DNA of 64,000 nt from Motiliproteus sp. (GCA_026196225.1 JAPHRD010000020.1:62001-126000), one strand, 5' to 3'; counted from the first letter of the stretch, positions 47,081 through 57,708 are shown. Made by a program: numbers and translations. The notes: generated by a model not told the origin, from the sequence alone.

Positions 47081-47698
47081 TTAGCGCCCAACAGCGGTGC
47101 TGATATCCATTGCAATTTGGTCAGCCAGGGTTGCGAGTAATCCATTCAGTGTTGCCACATAGCCATCATACCCCACCCCAACCACTGGCTGCTGGATAGT
47201 CAGCGGGCGACTATAAACAACGTTCTGATCACGATTATCCCTAAGGGTTACCCTAGCCTCCAGGTTAACCGGACCCTGCAGCGTTCCGGACATGATTTCG
47301 ATACGGATGCGCAACTCCAGATCGGGCGCTTGCCGACTCTCCCAGGGATAGCTCCAGAGCTGATCCGTACCCAATCGCGCCGCCAATCGCTTGCTGATCA
47401 CGGCACTTAGATTCTCCCCCAGATCCCCGGCCCAGATATTTTGACTGGAGATGTAAACTCGATTTTGCTGCTCAAGAGTAACAATACCGCTGCGATCCAA
47501 CAGGTCCGGCAACTCCACAGGCCAGAGCCCGATACTGAGATTTGCGGGCAGCTGTTGCTGCCCTGCTGATACCGTTTCTGCTTTCAAGGTGTAATAAGTG
47601 GGCGCAGTAGGCTTGTTGGCACAACCCGCGAGCACTGACAGCGTCAGCGCTATCACAACCGATCGGGAATATTTGCAGACTGAAATCATAGCTGACAT
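47081..47698 (-). CDS. pqiC: PqiC outer-membrane lipoprotein
   Basis: A 205-residue lipoprotein with a lipobox LSVLAGC (Cys near residue 25), then PTYYTLKAE, the start of the ABC-type auxiliary lipoprotein (PqiC/YmbA) domain. It docks with PqiB rings to link the inner and outer membranes for lipid transport. Its ATG overlaps the pqiB stop (TGATG at 47696-47700). Confidence 0.88.
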   Translation of the reverse strand: MSAMISVCKYSRSVVIALTLSVLAGCANKPTAPTYYTLKAETVSAGQQQLPANLSIGLWPVELPDLLDRSGIVTLEQQNRVYISSQNIWAGDLGENLSAVISKRLAARLGTDQLWSYPWESRQAPDLELRIRIEIMSGTLQGPVNLEARVTLRDNRDQNVVYSRPLTIQQPVVGVGYDGYVATLNGLLATLADQIAMDISTAVGR

Positions 47699-49329
47699 CA
47701 GCGTTTCTCCTTGCCAAATAGCAGCGCATTGGGATTGCGATTAAGCTCTTCTGCCAGCTCACGGTAAGCATTGGATGCCTTGGTCAACTGATCAATCAGC
47801 CTCAGCACCTGGTAACGCAACTCGGAATCAGGCGCCACCGTACTATCAACGGATTTCAGTGTCTCGGTAGCCTGGGCCATCGCTTTATTGGCTGCCTTGA
47901 GGGTGCCTTCCAGCTTACCGCTGGCGCCCTCAAGGTTATCCAAGGTACTACCCACTTTAGCTGCCAAGCGCTGCTGCTTCAGCTCAGCTGCGATAGTCCG
48001 AACATCACTCAGGGTTGCGACCAGCTGATCGCCAATCGACTCCAAGGGGAAGCTATTGACCTTGTCGATAACCACATTGAGCTGGCGGCTTAGTTGTTCG
48101 AACTGGCCTTCAACCGTGGGGATCTCCGGATAGCTACCACCCAATATTAACGTTCCGTCGGGAGCATCTTCCTGAGAAACCAGATCGATAAAGAGCGCTC
48201 CCGTAATCAGGTTACCGGTTTTCAGCTGGGCTCTCATTCCCTCTTCGATAATCCGTTTGAGACCGCCGTCTAGCTCCTCACGAGTGACCGAGTTATCCAT
48301 GCTCAACCGCTGCGGTTCGAGATTGACTAGCACCTGAATAAAATCTTTCTGTCGAACAAAGCGTATCTGCTCCACCTCACCAACCTTGATACCCCGGTAT
48401 TCCACCGGTGCCCCGATTTCAAGCCCACGCACGGAACCAGTGAAATTCATCAGGTAGGGATATTTGATGGTGTAGACCTGTTCGGCAACAGCTTGTTTAT
48501 CTTTAAACAGGTTGAACTGCTGATCGGCCACCGCGGATTGCGCGCTTGGGTCGTCAGGAGTATCGAAGGCGATACCACCGGCGATCAGCGATGCCAGTGA
48601 AGTCATATTCGCTTTTAAGCCCTGAGCGTTAAGCTCCATGCCAAAGCCACTGATATTCCAGAACCTGCTGTTGCTTTTGACTTGTTGATCGTGGGGAGCA
48701 TCGATAAAAATACGGACGTTGACGCTTTCACCGTCATCGGCAAGGTTATAGCCACTGACCTCTCCGATCTGAATCTGGCGATAGTAGACCGGCGAGCCGA
48801 TATCCAGAGATCCCAAAGTTTCCGCCGCCAACTGGTAAGAGGTTCCCTTGTCGGTAGAGATCACGCTGGGCGGTTCATCCAAGCCACGAAAGGAATTTTG
48901 GAACGGACCGGAATCACCAGGATCAACCTGAATATAAACCCCTGACAGCAAAGTATTAAGACCTGAGATGCCACTTAGCGTAACTCTGGGTTGCACCACC
49001 CAGAATCGACTGTTGCTGCTGATATGACTGGCTGCGACGGGATCAATCTCCGCTTTGACCTTCACCAGATACAACGCTTCATCGATCTTGATATCGGTTA
49101 CCAGACCGATCTTTACATCTTTGAAACGGATCTCGGTTTTTCCCGCTACGATTCCCGAGGCATTGGAAAAATGCAACTCGATAGTGGGGCCGGTCTGCTG
49201 CCAAGCCCGGTAGCCCAGCCAGCCAGCAGCAATTAAGGCGATCAAAGGTACGAACCAGATCGCCGAAATTGACTTCGACCTGGCTTTAACCGGAGTGTCC
49301 AAGGTTTCCTTGCCCATCCCTTTTTCCAT
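47698..49329 (-). CDS. pqiB: PqiB MCE-domain intermembrane transport protein
   Basis: A 543-residue protein with one N-terminal membrane helix (~20-42) and three MCE/MlaD repeats (starting about 46, 160 and 285; each shows a GxxVxxxGxxxGxV-like core), then a long helical C-terminus (~410-520). This is the PqiB plan of a tube spanning the periplasm. Translation start is uncertain between 49329 and an ATG at 49317; the first overlaps pqiA by 44 bp. Confidence 0.92.
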   Translation of the reverse strand: MEKGMGKETLDTPVKARSKSISAIWFVPLIALIAAGWLGYRAWQQTGPTIELHFSNASGIVAGKTEIRFKDVKIGLVTDIKIDEALYLVKVKAEIDPVAASHISSNSRFWVVQPRVTLSGISGLNTLLSGVYIQVDPGDSGPFQNSFRGLDEPPSVISTDKGTSYQLAAETLGSLDIGSPVYYRQIQIGEVSGYNLADDGESVNVRIFIDAPHDQQVKSNSRFWNISGFGMELNAQGLKANMTSLASLIAGGIAFDTPDDPSAQSAVADQQFNLFKDKQAVAEQVYTIKYPYLMNFTGSVRGLEIGAPVEYRGIKVGEVEQIRFVRQKDFIQVLVNLEPQRLSMDNSVTREELDGGLKRIIEEGMRAQLKTGNLITGALFIDLVSQEDAPDGTLILGGSYPEIPTVEGQFEQLSRQLNVVIDKVNSFPLESIGDQLVATLSDVRTIAAELKQQRLAAKVGSTLDNLEGASGKLEGTLKAANKAMAQATETLKSVDSTVAPDSELRYQVLRLIDQLTKASNAYRELAEELNRNPNALLFGKEKR

Positions 49330-50602
49330 CTCCTTCTGCGTTCCCTATTTTATCTTTGCCGCCAGCCTCGCTTTGATCCAGAGCATCCCAGATTAACCGA
49401 GGATCAAAACTGGCTGCAGCCAGCATGGTTAGCACCACCACTCCGCCAAAGGCAAAGGCAGCATCTCCCGCCTCTACATTGGCGAGAACGCCAAACTGCA
49501 CCAGGGCAACCATCAGGATCACAACGTAAACATCGACCATCGACCAGTGGCCGACAAATTCCGTCAGCCGGTACAGCTTCATCCGCTGCATCGGGCTTTT
49601 TATCGACTGTCTCACCACTGTCCACCAAAGATAGAACAAAATCAATATTTTGGAGACGGGCACCAACATACTGGCAACGAAAACAATCACCGCCAGGGGC
49701 CAGGTATCACCGTGGAGTAGATAAAGTACACCGGAAAGAATGGTGTCGGCCTGAGTCTGCCCCAGCGACGTTGTGATCATGATGGGTAAGGTATTGGCTG
49801 GAATATAGAACACCACCGCAGCCAGTAGCAAAGCGGCTGTCTTTTGCAAACTATGGGGTACTCGATGCTGGACTTTCTGAAGGCAGCGGGGACAGGGCAG
49901 GTTTTTCTGAACCAGAGCCTCACCAATTAACGCCTGGCACTGCGAACATCCGACCAATTTTTCATCGGCGTTTGTACGAAAACAATCGTCGCTTTGATAG
50001 AAAGACCACAGCTCTCGACGATTTAACTGGCCCTTGGCCAAGACCAGAATAAACACTAGGGAAAAATAGGAGTAGAGCGCTATACCCGGAACGATATCAG
50101 CCATTTCACGCAATTTAACCGCAGATACCAACACGGCCAGCAGAAACACCTCCATCATATTCCACTTTGACACCAATCCCAGCCAACTCAGCACACTGCG
50201 ATAACCACTAACCCGAATCTCCAACGCAGGGGGCAGCAGTACATAGGCGAGAAATACCAACTCCATCAGCGGAAATAGAAAGATAGTGCCCAGCACCAGC
50301 AAGGCCAGTCCGAACTGGTTATTATCCAGTAGCAACTGAACGCCACTCAACAAGGTAGTCTGCTGACTAAAGGAGCCTAGCTCCAGTGCCATAAAGGGAA
50401 AAACGTTGCTGACCACGAACAACACCAAACCGGTGAAGGTGAAGGCCAACGCCCGACTCAACCAGGCGGGTTGCTCTGAATAGAGATGATGATTGCAGTT
50501 TCCACAATGGTAACGGCCAGCCTCGGCCCCACTGGCGACCTGATGCAGGCGGCCGCATTCATGGCATTCGAGACGATTTTGACGACTGGCGGTTATCTGC
50601 AA
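49286..50602 (-). CDS. pqiA: PqiA inner-membrane protein
   Basis: A 438-residue integral membrane protein with two similar halves, each preceded by a zinc-ribbon-like Cys set (CHECGRLHQV...CGNC; CSQCQALIG...CPRC) and about four helices. The start appears to be TTG at 50602: it has a well-placed AGGAG seven bases upstream and no ATG precedes the first Cys set. PqiA partners PqiB in lipid transport and envelope stress. First gene of pqiABC. Confidence 0.92.
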   Translation of the reverse strand: MQITASRQNRLECHECGRLHQVASGAEAGRYHCGNCNHHLYSEQPAWLSRALAFTFTGLVLFVVSNVFPFMALELGSFSQQTTLLSGVQLLLDNNQFGLALLVLGTIFLFPLMELVFLAYVLLPPALEIRVSGYRSVLSWLGLVSKWNMMEVFLLAVLVSAVKLREMADIVPGIALYSYFSLVFILVLAKGQLNRRELWSFYQSDDCFRTNADEKLVGCSQCQALIGEALVQKNLPCPRCLQKVQHRVPHSLQKTAALLLAAVVFYIPANTLPIMITTSLGQTQADTILSGVLYLLHGDTWPLAVIVFVASMLVPVSKILILFYLWWTVVRQSIKSPMQRMKLYRLTEFVGHWSMVDVYVVILMVALVQFGVLANVEAGDAAFAFGGVVVLTMLAAASFDPRLIWDALDQSEAGGKDKIGNAEGDGKRDGQGNLGHSG

Positions 50603-50639
50603 TCGCTAGCTCCTGCTTAATCCCTGGCTAATCAAGCGC

Positions 50640-51179
50640 TCAATCCTCCGACTGTAGCGGTTGCAGAACCATTTCCACCTGCTGATCATTAAGAGTCAAA
50701 TAGAGATGATTGTCGCTGCGAACGAGCTGGAAATCCAACCCCTTCTGCATGACAGCGGCTAGCTGCTCCAGACCATCCCAATCCAGCATAAAGACCTGCA
50801 TTGGCAACTTTGCGTAACCGTTCTGATGCTGCTGCCACCAGCGATTGGCATTGGCACCGAAACAGTAGAGACTGACCTTACCGCAGCGCTTGCTCAGCTT
50901 GCTAAACCGTTCTGGCTCCGGCTGTCCAACATCGATCCAATGTTCGACACGGCCATCCAGATCCCGTACCCAGATCGGCGCTTCATCGGTATTGGAAATA
51001 CCACGCCCAAACTCTAGCTCCGGCTGGAATTCCAAGGCAAAAGCGATCAGCCTGGCCAACAACCGCTCTGGTTTTTCTGAGGGATGCAGCACCAGCGACT
51101 GGGTCATCTCTTCATAGCAATGACGGTCACTGTCCGAGATCTGAATCCGGGTTTTAAAAATCTTTGAGCCTTGGGCCAC
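50640..51179 (-). CDS. yaeQ: YaeQ family protein
   Basis: A 179-residue YaeQ protein (PD-(D/E)XK nuclease-like fold by family), recognised from the start KTRIQISDSDRHCYEEM, the segment ALEFQPELEFGRGISNTDEAP and the WIDVGQPEPERF motif. The cellular role is unclear. It lies 37 bp upstream of pqiA on the same strand and might be co-transcribed. Confidence 0.88.
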   Translation of the reverse strand: MAQGSKIFKTRIQISDSDRHCYEEMTQSLVLHPSEKPERLLARLIAFALEFQPELEFGRGISNTDEAPIWVRDLDGRVEHWIDVGQPEPERFSKLSKRCGKVSLYCFGANANRWWQQHQNGYAKLPMQVFMLDWDGLEQLAAVMQKGLDFQLVRSDNHLYLTLNDQQVEMVLQPLQSED

Positions 51180-51221
51180 GGGGGTTCCTTAATAAAATCG
51201 ATACACACTGATTGGAAGCGA

Positions 51222-51497
51222 TCACTCTAGCCCAAAGCTTTGGTGATCTGTACCCTGCTGCGGTTTTAGTTCTTCATAGTAGCGTTGAATATCTCTAAGC
51301 AGATGGGCATGTCCTGCCGCTTCTTGCCCCGACTCCAGATAATGCTCAGTCTCCCGAAGGATATGTTCCAGCATCTCAACCCGCTTCTGTAAACTCAACG
51401 CTAAATAACCCAACTGCAGGTCACTACCACTGCGAGCAGCATAGTCGCGGGCGACCAATAAGGCGTCTTTGATCTCTTTTTCCGAAGCTTTAGTCAC
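51222..51497 (-). CDS. Small helical protein, unknown
   Basis: A 91-residue soluble, charged protein, mostly predicted helix (EKEIKDALLVARDYAA, LGYLALSLQKRVEMLE), without Cys or membrane segments. I do not recognise a family. A good Shine-Dalgarno (AGGAGACC) precedes the ATG, which supports its being real. It is 42 bp upstream of yaeQ. Confidence 0.55.
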   Translation of the reverse strand: MTKASEKEIKDALLVARDYAARSGSDLQLGYLALSLQKRVEMLEHILRETEHYLESGQEAAGHAHLLRDIQRYYEELKPQQGTDHQSFGLE

Positions 51498-51622
51498 GGT
51501 GGTCTCCTAAGAAAATCCGACTATTTTTTTGACTCAGATTAGAAAATGGCTATTTTTTAACCGTTAGCTGTTGCTCTGAAAGATTAGCCTTTTATGATTA
51601 AAGCATAACTGAGGATCTGGCT

Positions 51623-52003
51623 ATGGAAAAATGGATCGCTTTTACCGTTCTCTTGGGTTGCATCGTTTATTCGGAACCCGGATCAGGCCAGTTTTTTAGC
51701 GCCTTTGTCCTGCCAGTTGTAGGGATTCTATCAACGGTCTATCTGCTGGGGATAGCTGCCAGCCTTATCGTCTTGTTGGGACTACTTAGTTTCTACTTCA
51801 GTGATCTGGGCAGCGATTCCATATTGGAATCCGTCATCGCCCCTCTGAGTTTCGTTTTCTCACTATTTCTATTTCTATACTGGGCCTGGAAAACAGGTCA
51901 TCTGGACAGTTCTCCCCGCGTTCATGTGGGAGGCGAAGGTTCCAGCAACATTGATAGCGGCGGCGGTGGCTGTGATGGTGGAGGCGGTGACGGAGGTGGC
52001 TAA
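51623..52003 (+). CDS. Small membrane protein with Gly-rich Cys-containing tail
   Basis: A 126-residue protein with two or three hydrophobic helices (~5-20, 28-55, 70-92) and a C-terminal tail almost wholly Gly, Asp and Ser with one Cys (SGGGGCDGGGGDGGG). Similar Gly-rich tails end several uncharacterised bacterial membrane proteins. No function can be given. It is convergent with ung, 8 bp away. Confidence 0.55.
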   Translation: MEKWIAFTVLLGCIVYSEPGSGQFFSAFVLPVVGILSTVYLLGIAASLIVLLGLLSFYFSDLGSDSILESVIAPLSFVFSLFLFLYWAWKTGHLDSSPRVHVGGEGSSNIDSGGGGCDGGGGDGGG

Positions 52004-52011
52004 AGCAGCTA

Positions 52012-52755
52012 TCAGGACAATTCTTCTAACTGCCAATTCACCGGCGTCTTATTCAGACCTTGCAGATAGTCGTTCGCTTGAGAAAAATGGCGACAACCCA
52101 TAAACCCGCGATGTGCCGATAGCGGTGACGGGTGCGGCGCCTGCAGTACGCAGTGACGATCGCGATCGATAAAAGCCCCCTTCTTCTGGGCATAACTGCC
52201 CCAGAGCATAAATACCAACCCTTGGTGCTGTTCATTCAGAATATGGATCACACGGTCGGTAAACTGTTCCCAGCCTTTACCCTGGTGTGATCCGGCCTTG
52301 GCCATCTCTACGGTCAGTACCGAATTCAGTAATAGCACCCCCTGGCGCGCCCAGGATTCCAGATAGCCGTGGCTGACCGGATTGACACCCAGGTCCGAAT
52401 TAAGCTCCTTATAAATATTTTTTAGTGAAGGAGGGATCTTGATCCCTGGCTTAACCGAAAAACAAAGGCCGTGGGCCTGATCCGGACCGTGGTAGGGGTC
52501 CTGCCCCAGGATTACCACCTTAACCTGATCCAGTGGTGTGTAGTGCAAGGCATTAAAGCATTCGCTGGAGTGGGGATAGATCACCTTGCGCTGGGTTTTC
52601 TCCTGCTGCAGGAATTGACGCAGTTGCTGCATGTAAGGTTGTTCGAATTCTGTGGTCAGTGCCTGCTTCCAACCGGGCTCAAAACTCTCTACACCTTTAT
52701 CAGCACCATCAGCACCATCAGCACCATCAGCACCATCAGCAACTACTTGGGTCAT
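52012..52755 (-). CDS. ung: Uracil-DNA glycosylase
   Basis: A 247-residue family 1 UDG. The catalytic water-activating Asp is D86 in GQDPYHGP, with LLLNSVLTV and the [11 protein letters not shown] loop carrying the catalytic His. It excises uracil from DNA. It is about 18 residues longer than E. coli Ung because of an N-terminal run of Gly-Ala-Asp repeats coded by a 9-bp tandem repeat (52699-52743). AAGGA lies upstream of the ATG. Confidence 0.97.
   Translation of the reverse strand: MTQVVADGADGADGADGADKGVESFEPGWKQALTTEFEQPYMQQLRQFLQQEKTQRKVIYPHSSECFNALHYTPLDQVKVVILGQDPYHGPDQAHGLCFSVKPGIKIPPSLKNIYKELNSDLGVNPVSHGYLESWARQGVLLLNSVLTVEMAKAGSHQGKGWEQFTDRVIHILNEQHQGLVFMLWGSYAQKKGAFIDRDRHCVLQAPHPSPLSAHRGFMGCRHFSQANDYLQGLNKTPVNWQLEELS
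52699..52743. repeat. 9-bp tandem repeat inside ung
   Basis: ATCAGCACC occurs four times exactly (52699-52734), then once as ATCAGCAAC. It encodes the GAD repeats near the Ung N-terminus and can vary in length without shifting the frame. Confidence 0.85.
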
Positions 52756-52786
52756 TATCAGGATCCTTTGAGGTGTTTGATTACGC

Positions 52787-53212
52787 CTAACGCCACTGCC
52801 AGGTTTCTGCAGAGATCTGCCGTTTATAGAAAGGCGAATAATAGCGCAAGCGGCCGGGGGCGTGAGAGATCACACTGGAGATGGCAATCACTAGCATAAT
52901 CAGTGCCGGATCGAAGGCTTGGGGCAACAACGCACTGACACTTAACAGCGCAACTTTGAACAGTATTGTCAGGCCACGAACCTGTAGCAGCCAGATACCG
53001 TGGCTCCATACTTCTACAACAAGCATCAGCAAACCTGAGATCATGGTCAACCAGAGGAAGGGTAACCACTGGACGGCGTCCACCGCATAAAAGTAGGCCC
53101 CGCCGATACCGGCGAGGCCCATCAGATGCAGGGTGCGAAGACCGATTTTAACCCAGCGCTTACCGCTAAAATCGCGTTTAGTCTCTGGGAACAGATAATC
53201 GGTCAGCGACAT
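52787..53212 (-). CDS. Four-helix membrane protein, unknown
   Basis: A 141-residue integral membrane protein with about four helices (28-45, 50-70, 76-92, 96-112) between basic ends ([22 protein letters not shown]). No known domain. It lies 12 bp after lysS on the same strand and is probably co-transcribed with it. Confidence 0.6.
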   Translation of the reverse strand: MSLTDYLFPETKRDFSGKRWVKIGLRTLHLMGLAGIGGAYFYAVDAVQWLPFLWLTMISGLLMLVVEVWSHGIWLLQVRGLTILFKVALLSVSALLPQAFDPALIMLVIAISSVISHAPGRLRYYSPFYKRQISAETWQWR

Positions 53213-53224
53213 ATCAGCGCTAAC

Positions 53225-54730
53225 TTAGTTAGCTTCCGGGCGCATGGCCGGGAACAGGATAACGTCACGGATCGACGGAGAATCAGTAAACAGCATCACC
53301 AGACGGTCGATACCGATACCCTCACCGGCTGTCGGTGGCAAACCGTATTCCAAGGCGCGGATATAGTCAGCATCGTAATGCATCGCTTCGTCATCGCCAG
53401 CATCCTTCTCAGCCACCTGGGCCTTGAAGCGCTCGGCTTGGTCTTCGGCATCGTTAAGCTCAGAGAAACCATTGGCGATTTCACGACCACCGACAAAGAA
53501 CTCAAAGCGGTCGGTAACGAAAGGATTATCATCGTTACGACGGGCCAGCGGTGATACCTCGGTCGGATATTCGGTGATAAAGGTCGGCTGGTCTAGACGG
53601 TGTTCAACAGTCTTCTCGAAGATTTCAATCTGAACCTTACCCAGACCCCAGCTATCTTTGACCGGGATATCCAAGCGCTCGGCGATCTGGCGAGCAGCAT
53701 GTTCGTCGGCCAAAGCTTCAGCGTGGATATCATCGTTAAAGTGGAGAATAGAATAGAATACCGACATACGTTGGAACGGCTTGGAGAGATCGTACTCCCA
53801 ACTTTCCATCACTTCGCCATCTTCACCCTTAACGGTATTAACCAAGGTCGTGGTACCCAACACCTGCTGAGCCACAGTGCGCAGCATATCTTCAGTCAGA
53901 TCCATCAGATCGCGATAGTCAGCGTAGGCCTGGTAGAACTCCAACATGGTGAATTCGGGGTTATGACGAGTCGACAGCCCTTCATTACGGAAGTTACGGT
54001 TGATCTCAAATACACGCTCGAAGCCGCCCACAACCAGACGCTTGAGGTATAGCTCAGGAGCGATACGCAGATACATATCGATATCCAAAGCGTTGTGGTG
54101 AGTCTCGAAAGGACGCGCGGTGGCGCCACCAGGGATCGCCTGCAACATTGGCGTTTCCGCCTCGATAAATCGACGCTGCTCCAGATAGTTGCGGATCGCC
54201 GATACGATCTTAGAGCGAGTTTCAAAAACTTTGCGGGCATCACTGTTAGTGATCAGATCCACATAGCGCTGGCGGTAACGGATCTCGGTATCCTGCAACC
54301 CCTTGTGCTTATCGGGAAGTGGACGCAAGCTCTTAGTCAGCAGCTGATACTCTTCCATATCAACGTAGAGATCGCCTTTTCCGGACTTGTGCAGTATACC
54401 GGTAACACCAACTACATCACCCAGGTCTAGACGCTTGGCAAATGGCCGGGCAGCCTTGTTAACATACAGCTGGATACGACCGGACATGTCCTGCAACACA
54501 GCAAAAGCACCACGGTTCAGCATTACCCGACCGGCAACGCTAACTTCAATGCCAGCCTCTTCCAGTTCCTGTTTGGTTTTATCACCGTAAGTCTGCTGCA
54601 AATCTTCGGCGTAACTATCACGACGGAAGCTGTTGGGGAAGGCGCTGCCCTGCTCTCGCAGTTGATTGAGCTTTTCGCGACGCTCGGCAATCAGGCGATT
54701 TTCGTCCTGTGCTTGGGTGTTGTCTGACAT
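53225..54730 (-). CDS. lysS: Lysyl-tRNA synthetase (class II)
   Basis: A 501-residue enzyme. The N-terminal OB-fold anticodon-binding domain (~60-150) and the class II catalytic domain are present: motif 2 [18 protein letters not shown], motif 3 GIGIDRLVM near the C-terminus. Charges tRNA-Lys. It follows prfB by 53 bp, the same order as in E. coli. Confidence 0.98.
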   Translation of the reverse strand: MSDNTQAQDENRLIAERREKLNQLREQGSAFPNSFRRDSYAEDLQQTYGDKTKQELEEAGIEVSVAGRVMLNRGAFAVLQDMSGRIQLYVNKAARPFAKRLDLGDVVGVTGILHKSGKGDLYVDMEEYQLLTKSLRPLPDKHKGLQDTEIRYRQRYVDLITNSDARKVFETRSKIVSAIRNYLEQRRFIEAETPMLQAIPGGATARPFETHHNALDIDMYLRIAPELYLKRLVVGGFERVFEINRNFRNEGLSTRHNPEFTMLEFYQAYADYRDLMDLTEDMLRTVAQQVLGTTTLVNTVKGEDGEVMESWEYDLSKPFQRMSVFYSILHFNDDIHAEALADEHAARQIAERLDIPVKDSWGLGKVQIEIFEKTVEHRLDQPTFITEYPTEVSPLARRNDDNPFVTDRFEFFVGGREIANGFSELNDAEDQAERFKAQVAEKDAGDDEAMHYDADYIRALEYGLPPTAGEGIGIDRLVMLFTDSPSIRDVILFPAMRPEAN

Positions 54731-54783
54731 TGACTGAACCTTGTAAATTTCTGAATTCGGTTTGCGATCAGCTGATCGGAATC

Positions 54784-55881
54784 TTATAAGCCTGCTTTCA
54801 AGCTGGCGACAATAAACTGGTCCAGGTCGCCATCAAGCACCTTGTCACAGTTACTGCTCTGAACATTTGTACGCAGATCCTTGATGCGTTGATCGTCCAA
54901 TACGTAGGAGCGGATCTGGCTACCCCAACCGATATCGGACTTGTTGTCTTCCACTGCCTGAGCGGCTTCGGTGCGTTTAAGCATCTCGTGCTCATAGAGC
55001 TTGGCTCGCAGCATCTTCCAACAGTTGTCACGGTTCTGGTGCTGAGAGCGCTGGCTCTGACTCTGAACCACAATTCCGGTAGGTTCGTGGGTCAGACGGA
55101 CTGCCGAGTCGGTTTTGTTAACGTGCTGTCCACCGGCGCCGGATGCCCGGTAGGTGTCGGTACGAACATCAGAGGGATTGATATCGATCTCAATATTGTC
55201 ATCGATCTCAGGCGATACAAACACCGAAGAGAAAGAGGTGTGACGACGGTTGCCAGAATCGAACGGCGATTTACGAACCAATCGGTGGACGCCGGTTTCG
55301 GTACGCAGCCAGCCAAAGGCATACTCGCCTTCAAACTTAATGGTGGCAGATTTGATCCCCGCAACTTCGCCGGCACTGACCTCTTCGAGCTCAACTTTAA
55401 AGCCCTTGTCTTCGCCCCAGCGCAGATACATCCGCAGCAGCATATTGGCCCAATCCTGGGCTTCGGTACCACCGGAGCCGGCTTGAATATCCAGGAAGGC
55501 GCCGTTAGGATCCATCTCGCCGGAGAACATACGGCGGAACTCCAGAACTTCCAGCCGGGCACCCAAGCCATCAAGCTCTGACTCCACTTCGGCAACCGTG
55601 TCTTCATCCTGCTCTTCAACCGCCAGATCCAGCAGATCCTGAGCATCGCCACAGCCGGCCTCAAGGTCGTCGATGGTCTTAACCACCGTTTCCAGTTCAG
55701 AACGCTCTTTGCCCAATGCCTGGGCGCGGTCTGGATCGTCCCAAACAGTCGGTTCCTCAAGCTCACGCTCTACCTCAACCAAACGCTCACTCTTGCGTTC
55801 GTAGTCGAGATAGGTCTTCAGAATCTGGGTGCGCTCCTGGATATCTTTGATACGCAGCTGAATCGGATTTACTTCAATCAT
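54784..55881 (-). CDS. prfB: Peptide chain release factor 2, without programmed frameshift
   Basis: A 365-residue RF2 recognising UAA and UGA stops. It has SPF (stop recognition) in [13 protein letters not shown] and GGQ (peptidyl-tRNA hydrolysis) in [12 protein letters not shown]. In most bacteria an in-frame TGA near codon 26 forces a +1 frameshift; here the frame runs straight through ([10 protein letters not shown], with CTC-GAC at the usual position), so that autoregulation is absent. The Shine-Dalgarno is weak. Confidence 0.97.
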   Translation of the reverse strand: MIEVNPIQLRIKDIQERTQILKTYLDYERKSERLVEVERELEEPTVWDDPDRAQALGKERSELETVVKTIDDLEAGCGDAQDLLDLAVEEQDEDTVAEVESELDGLGARLEVLEFRRMFSGEMDPNGAFLDIQAGSGGTEAQDWANMLLRMYLRWGEDKGFKVELEEVSAGEVAGIKSATIKFEGEYAFGWLRTETGVHRLVRKSPFDSGNRRHTSFSSVFVSPEIDDNIEIDINPSDVRTDTYRASGAGGQHVNKTDSAVRLTHEPTGIVVQSQSQRSQHQNRDNCWKMLRAKLYEHEMLKRTEAAQAVEDNKSDIGWGSQIRSYVLDDQRIKDLRTNVQSSNCDKVLDGDLDQFIVASLKAGL

Positions 55882-56004
55882 GGGTGCCTAGAGTTCGATT
55901 TTACAAAACCCGAAATTTTAAACGAATGGGGCTAGGGATTGAATAGCTTTTGCGCTGCAACAGAGAGAAATAACCGAGCTGGGGAAGAATAATCGCCGAT
56001 CCCG

Positions 56005-57708
56005 TTAAAAATAGGAGAGGATCAGCATCAAACCGAGCATAAAGACCACCCAGAACGCCATATTATCGGTGCTATGCAATCGAGGCATCACCCCCTGACC
56101 GCCCCGTTTAGGAAACAGAGGCTGTAAACGGGCACCGGCGGCCGACAACCAACGCTGCTGATGCTGCTGAGCCTGTTCTGAAATTTGTTGCCAGCGAAGT
56201 CGGACAGCAGCAACCCCATCCATCAGCACCCGCCTGAAAAGCCAATCTGTGTCTAAATTCACCGAACGTAGCTCATCCGGGTAGATCCCAGACAGCTTCA
56301 GCCAGGTAAAGGCCAGGGCCGAAAATGCCAACAATTGAGTCTGCGCCAGGACGTGGGTGAGATCGTAAGGGGTATAGTCCAACTGGTAAGGTAGAAGCTG
56401 ATAAAGAGCAGCTGGATAACAGCCGATGCCGACACAGAACAAGGCAGCTATGGTCATAGCAATCAGCATATTGCTTGGAGGCTCCTTGGCCACCGCAACA
56501 AATTTTGAATCGTGATGGAAAAAAGCAAAGAACGGAATTTTGATGCCCGCATGGTGAAACACACCGGCAGCAGCAAACAGCAAGGCCAACCAGATCACCT
56601 GATAGCCTTCGCGCAGCACCTCCACCACAATCATCGACTTGCTGACAAAACCGCTAAATAGCGGGAACGCTGAGATTGAGGCGGCCCCCACCATACAAAG
56701 CACCGCCGTCTTCGGCATTTTCTTGTACAAGCCGCCCAGCTCCGAGCCCCGTATCTCCCCAGTCACATGGAGCACCGCACCCATACTCATCATCAAAAGG
56801 CCTTTAAACAGCACATCGTTAAAGGCGTGTGCCACGGCACCATTGATGGCCAGCTCAGTACCGATACCGATCCCCACCACCATAAATCCCAACTGATTGA
56901 TCAGACTGTAAGCCAGCACCCGACGCAGGTCATTTTCGATAACCGCGTAGAAGATCGGGAAGCAGGCCATCACCGCACCGATATAGATCAATACCTCTGT
57001 ACCGGCAAAGCCCCGGGCCAACGCGTAGATTGCAACCTTGGTGGTGAAAGCAGAGAGAAAAACCGTGCCGCTGGGAGTGGCCTCAGGATAGGCATCGGTA
57101 AGCCAAAAATGAACCATTGGAAAAGCACTTTTTATCCCAAAAGCCAGGAAGATCAGCAATCCCCCTGGGGTGTTCAAACCGATATAACCAAACTCAAGGC
57201 CGTAACCGGAACTGTTATAGATCAGCACCCCCACCAGTAACAACAGTCCGGAACCGACCTGCATCAACAGATATCTAAGAGCACTGGACAGGGAGTTTGA
57301 GCTTTTACGAGCCAGAATCAAAAACACCGAACTGACCGCCAACAACTCCCAGAATACAAACAGGGTCAACAGATCACCGGCAAACACAGCCCCCACTGCG
57401 CTGGCGGCGTAAAAAAGTGCCGAGCAATCCTGCAGCCTATCCTTGATATGGAGGGCGTAGATCACACCGATAAAAGCGGCTAGGTGAAATAGGTATCCAA
57501 AAAGAAGGGACAGCCTGTCGACCCGCACCGGGGTCAGAGACATCCCCATCAGTTCAAAGGAAACCGTTGTACCTTCTGCCAAATTGAACAGCATATAGGC
57601 ACCCACCACAGGTGCCAGCAACATTACGGCAGCCCGCAACCAACCACGGCAAAAACCGACCATGACTGCTGCCACAAACAGTGGCAATGAGGGGATAAGT
57701 TCAAACAT
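56005..57708 (-). CDS. MrpD-type antiporter subunit (third D-like copy)
   Basis: A 567-residue proton-conducting transporter of the NuoL/M/N-MrpD superfamily with about 14 helices and the key charged residues of the channel (FWELL Glu region, Lys in GIKSAFPMVHFWL, HAFNDVLFK). It carries a ~100-residue cytosolic extension rich in Gln and Arg before a final membrane helix. Last gene of the operon. Its start overlaps the end of the small gene before it. Confidence 0.85.
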   Translation of the reverse strand: MFELIPSLPLFVAAVMVGFCRGWLRAAVMLLAPVVGAYMLFNLAEGTTVSFELMGMSLTPVRVDRLSLLFGYLFHLAAFIGVIYALHIKDRLQDCSALFYAASAVGAVFAGDLLTLFVFWELLAVSSVFLILARKSSNSLSSALRYLLMQVGSGLLLLVGVLIYNSSGYGLEFGYIGLNTPGGLLIFLAFGIKSAFPMVHFWLTDAYPEATPSGTVFLSAFTTKVAIYALARGFAGTEVLIYIGAVMACFPIFYAVIENDLRRVLAYSLINQLGFMVVGIGIGTELAINGAVAHAFNDVLFKGLLMMSMGAVLHVTGEIRGSELGGLYKKMPKTAVLCMVGAASISAFPLFSGFVSKSMIVVEVLREGYQVIWLALLFAAAGVFHHAGIKIPFFAFFHHDSKFVAVAKEPPSNMLIAMTIAALFCVGIGCYPAALYQLLPYQLDYTPYDLTHVLAQTQLLAFSALAFTWLKLSGIYPDELRSVNLDTDWLFRRVLMDGVAAVRLRWQQISEQAQQHQQRWLSAAGARLQPLFPKRGGQGVMPRLHSTDNMAFWVVFMLGLMLILSYF

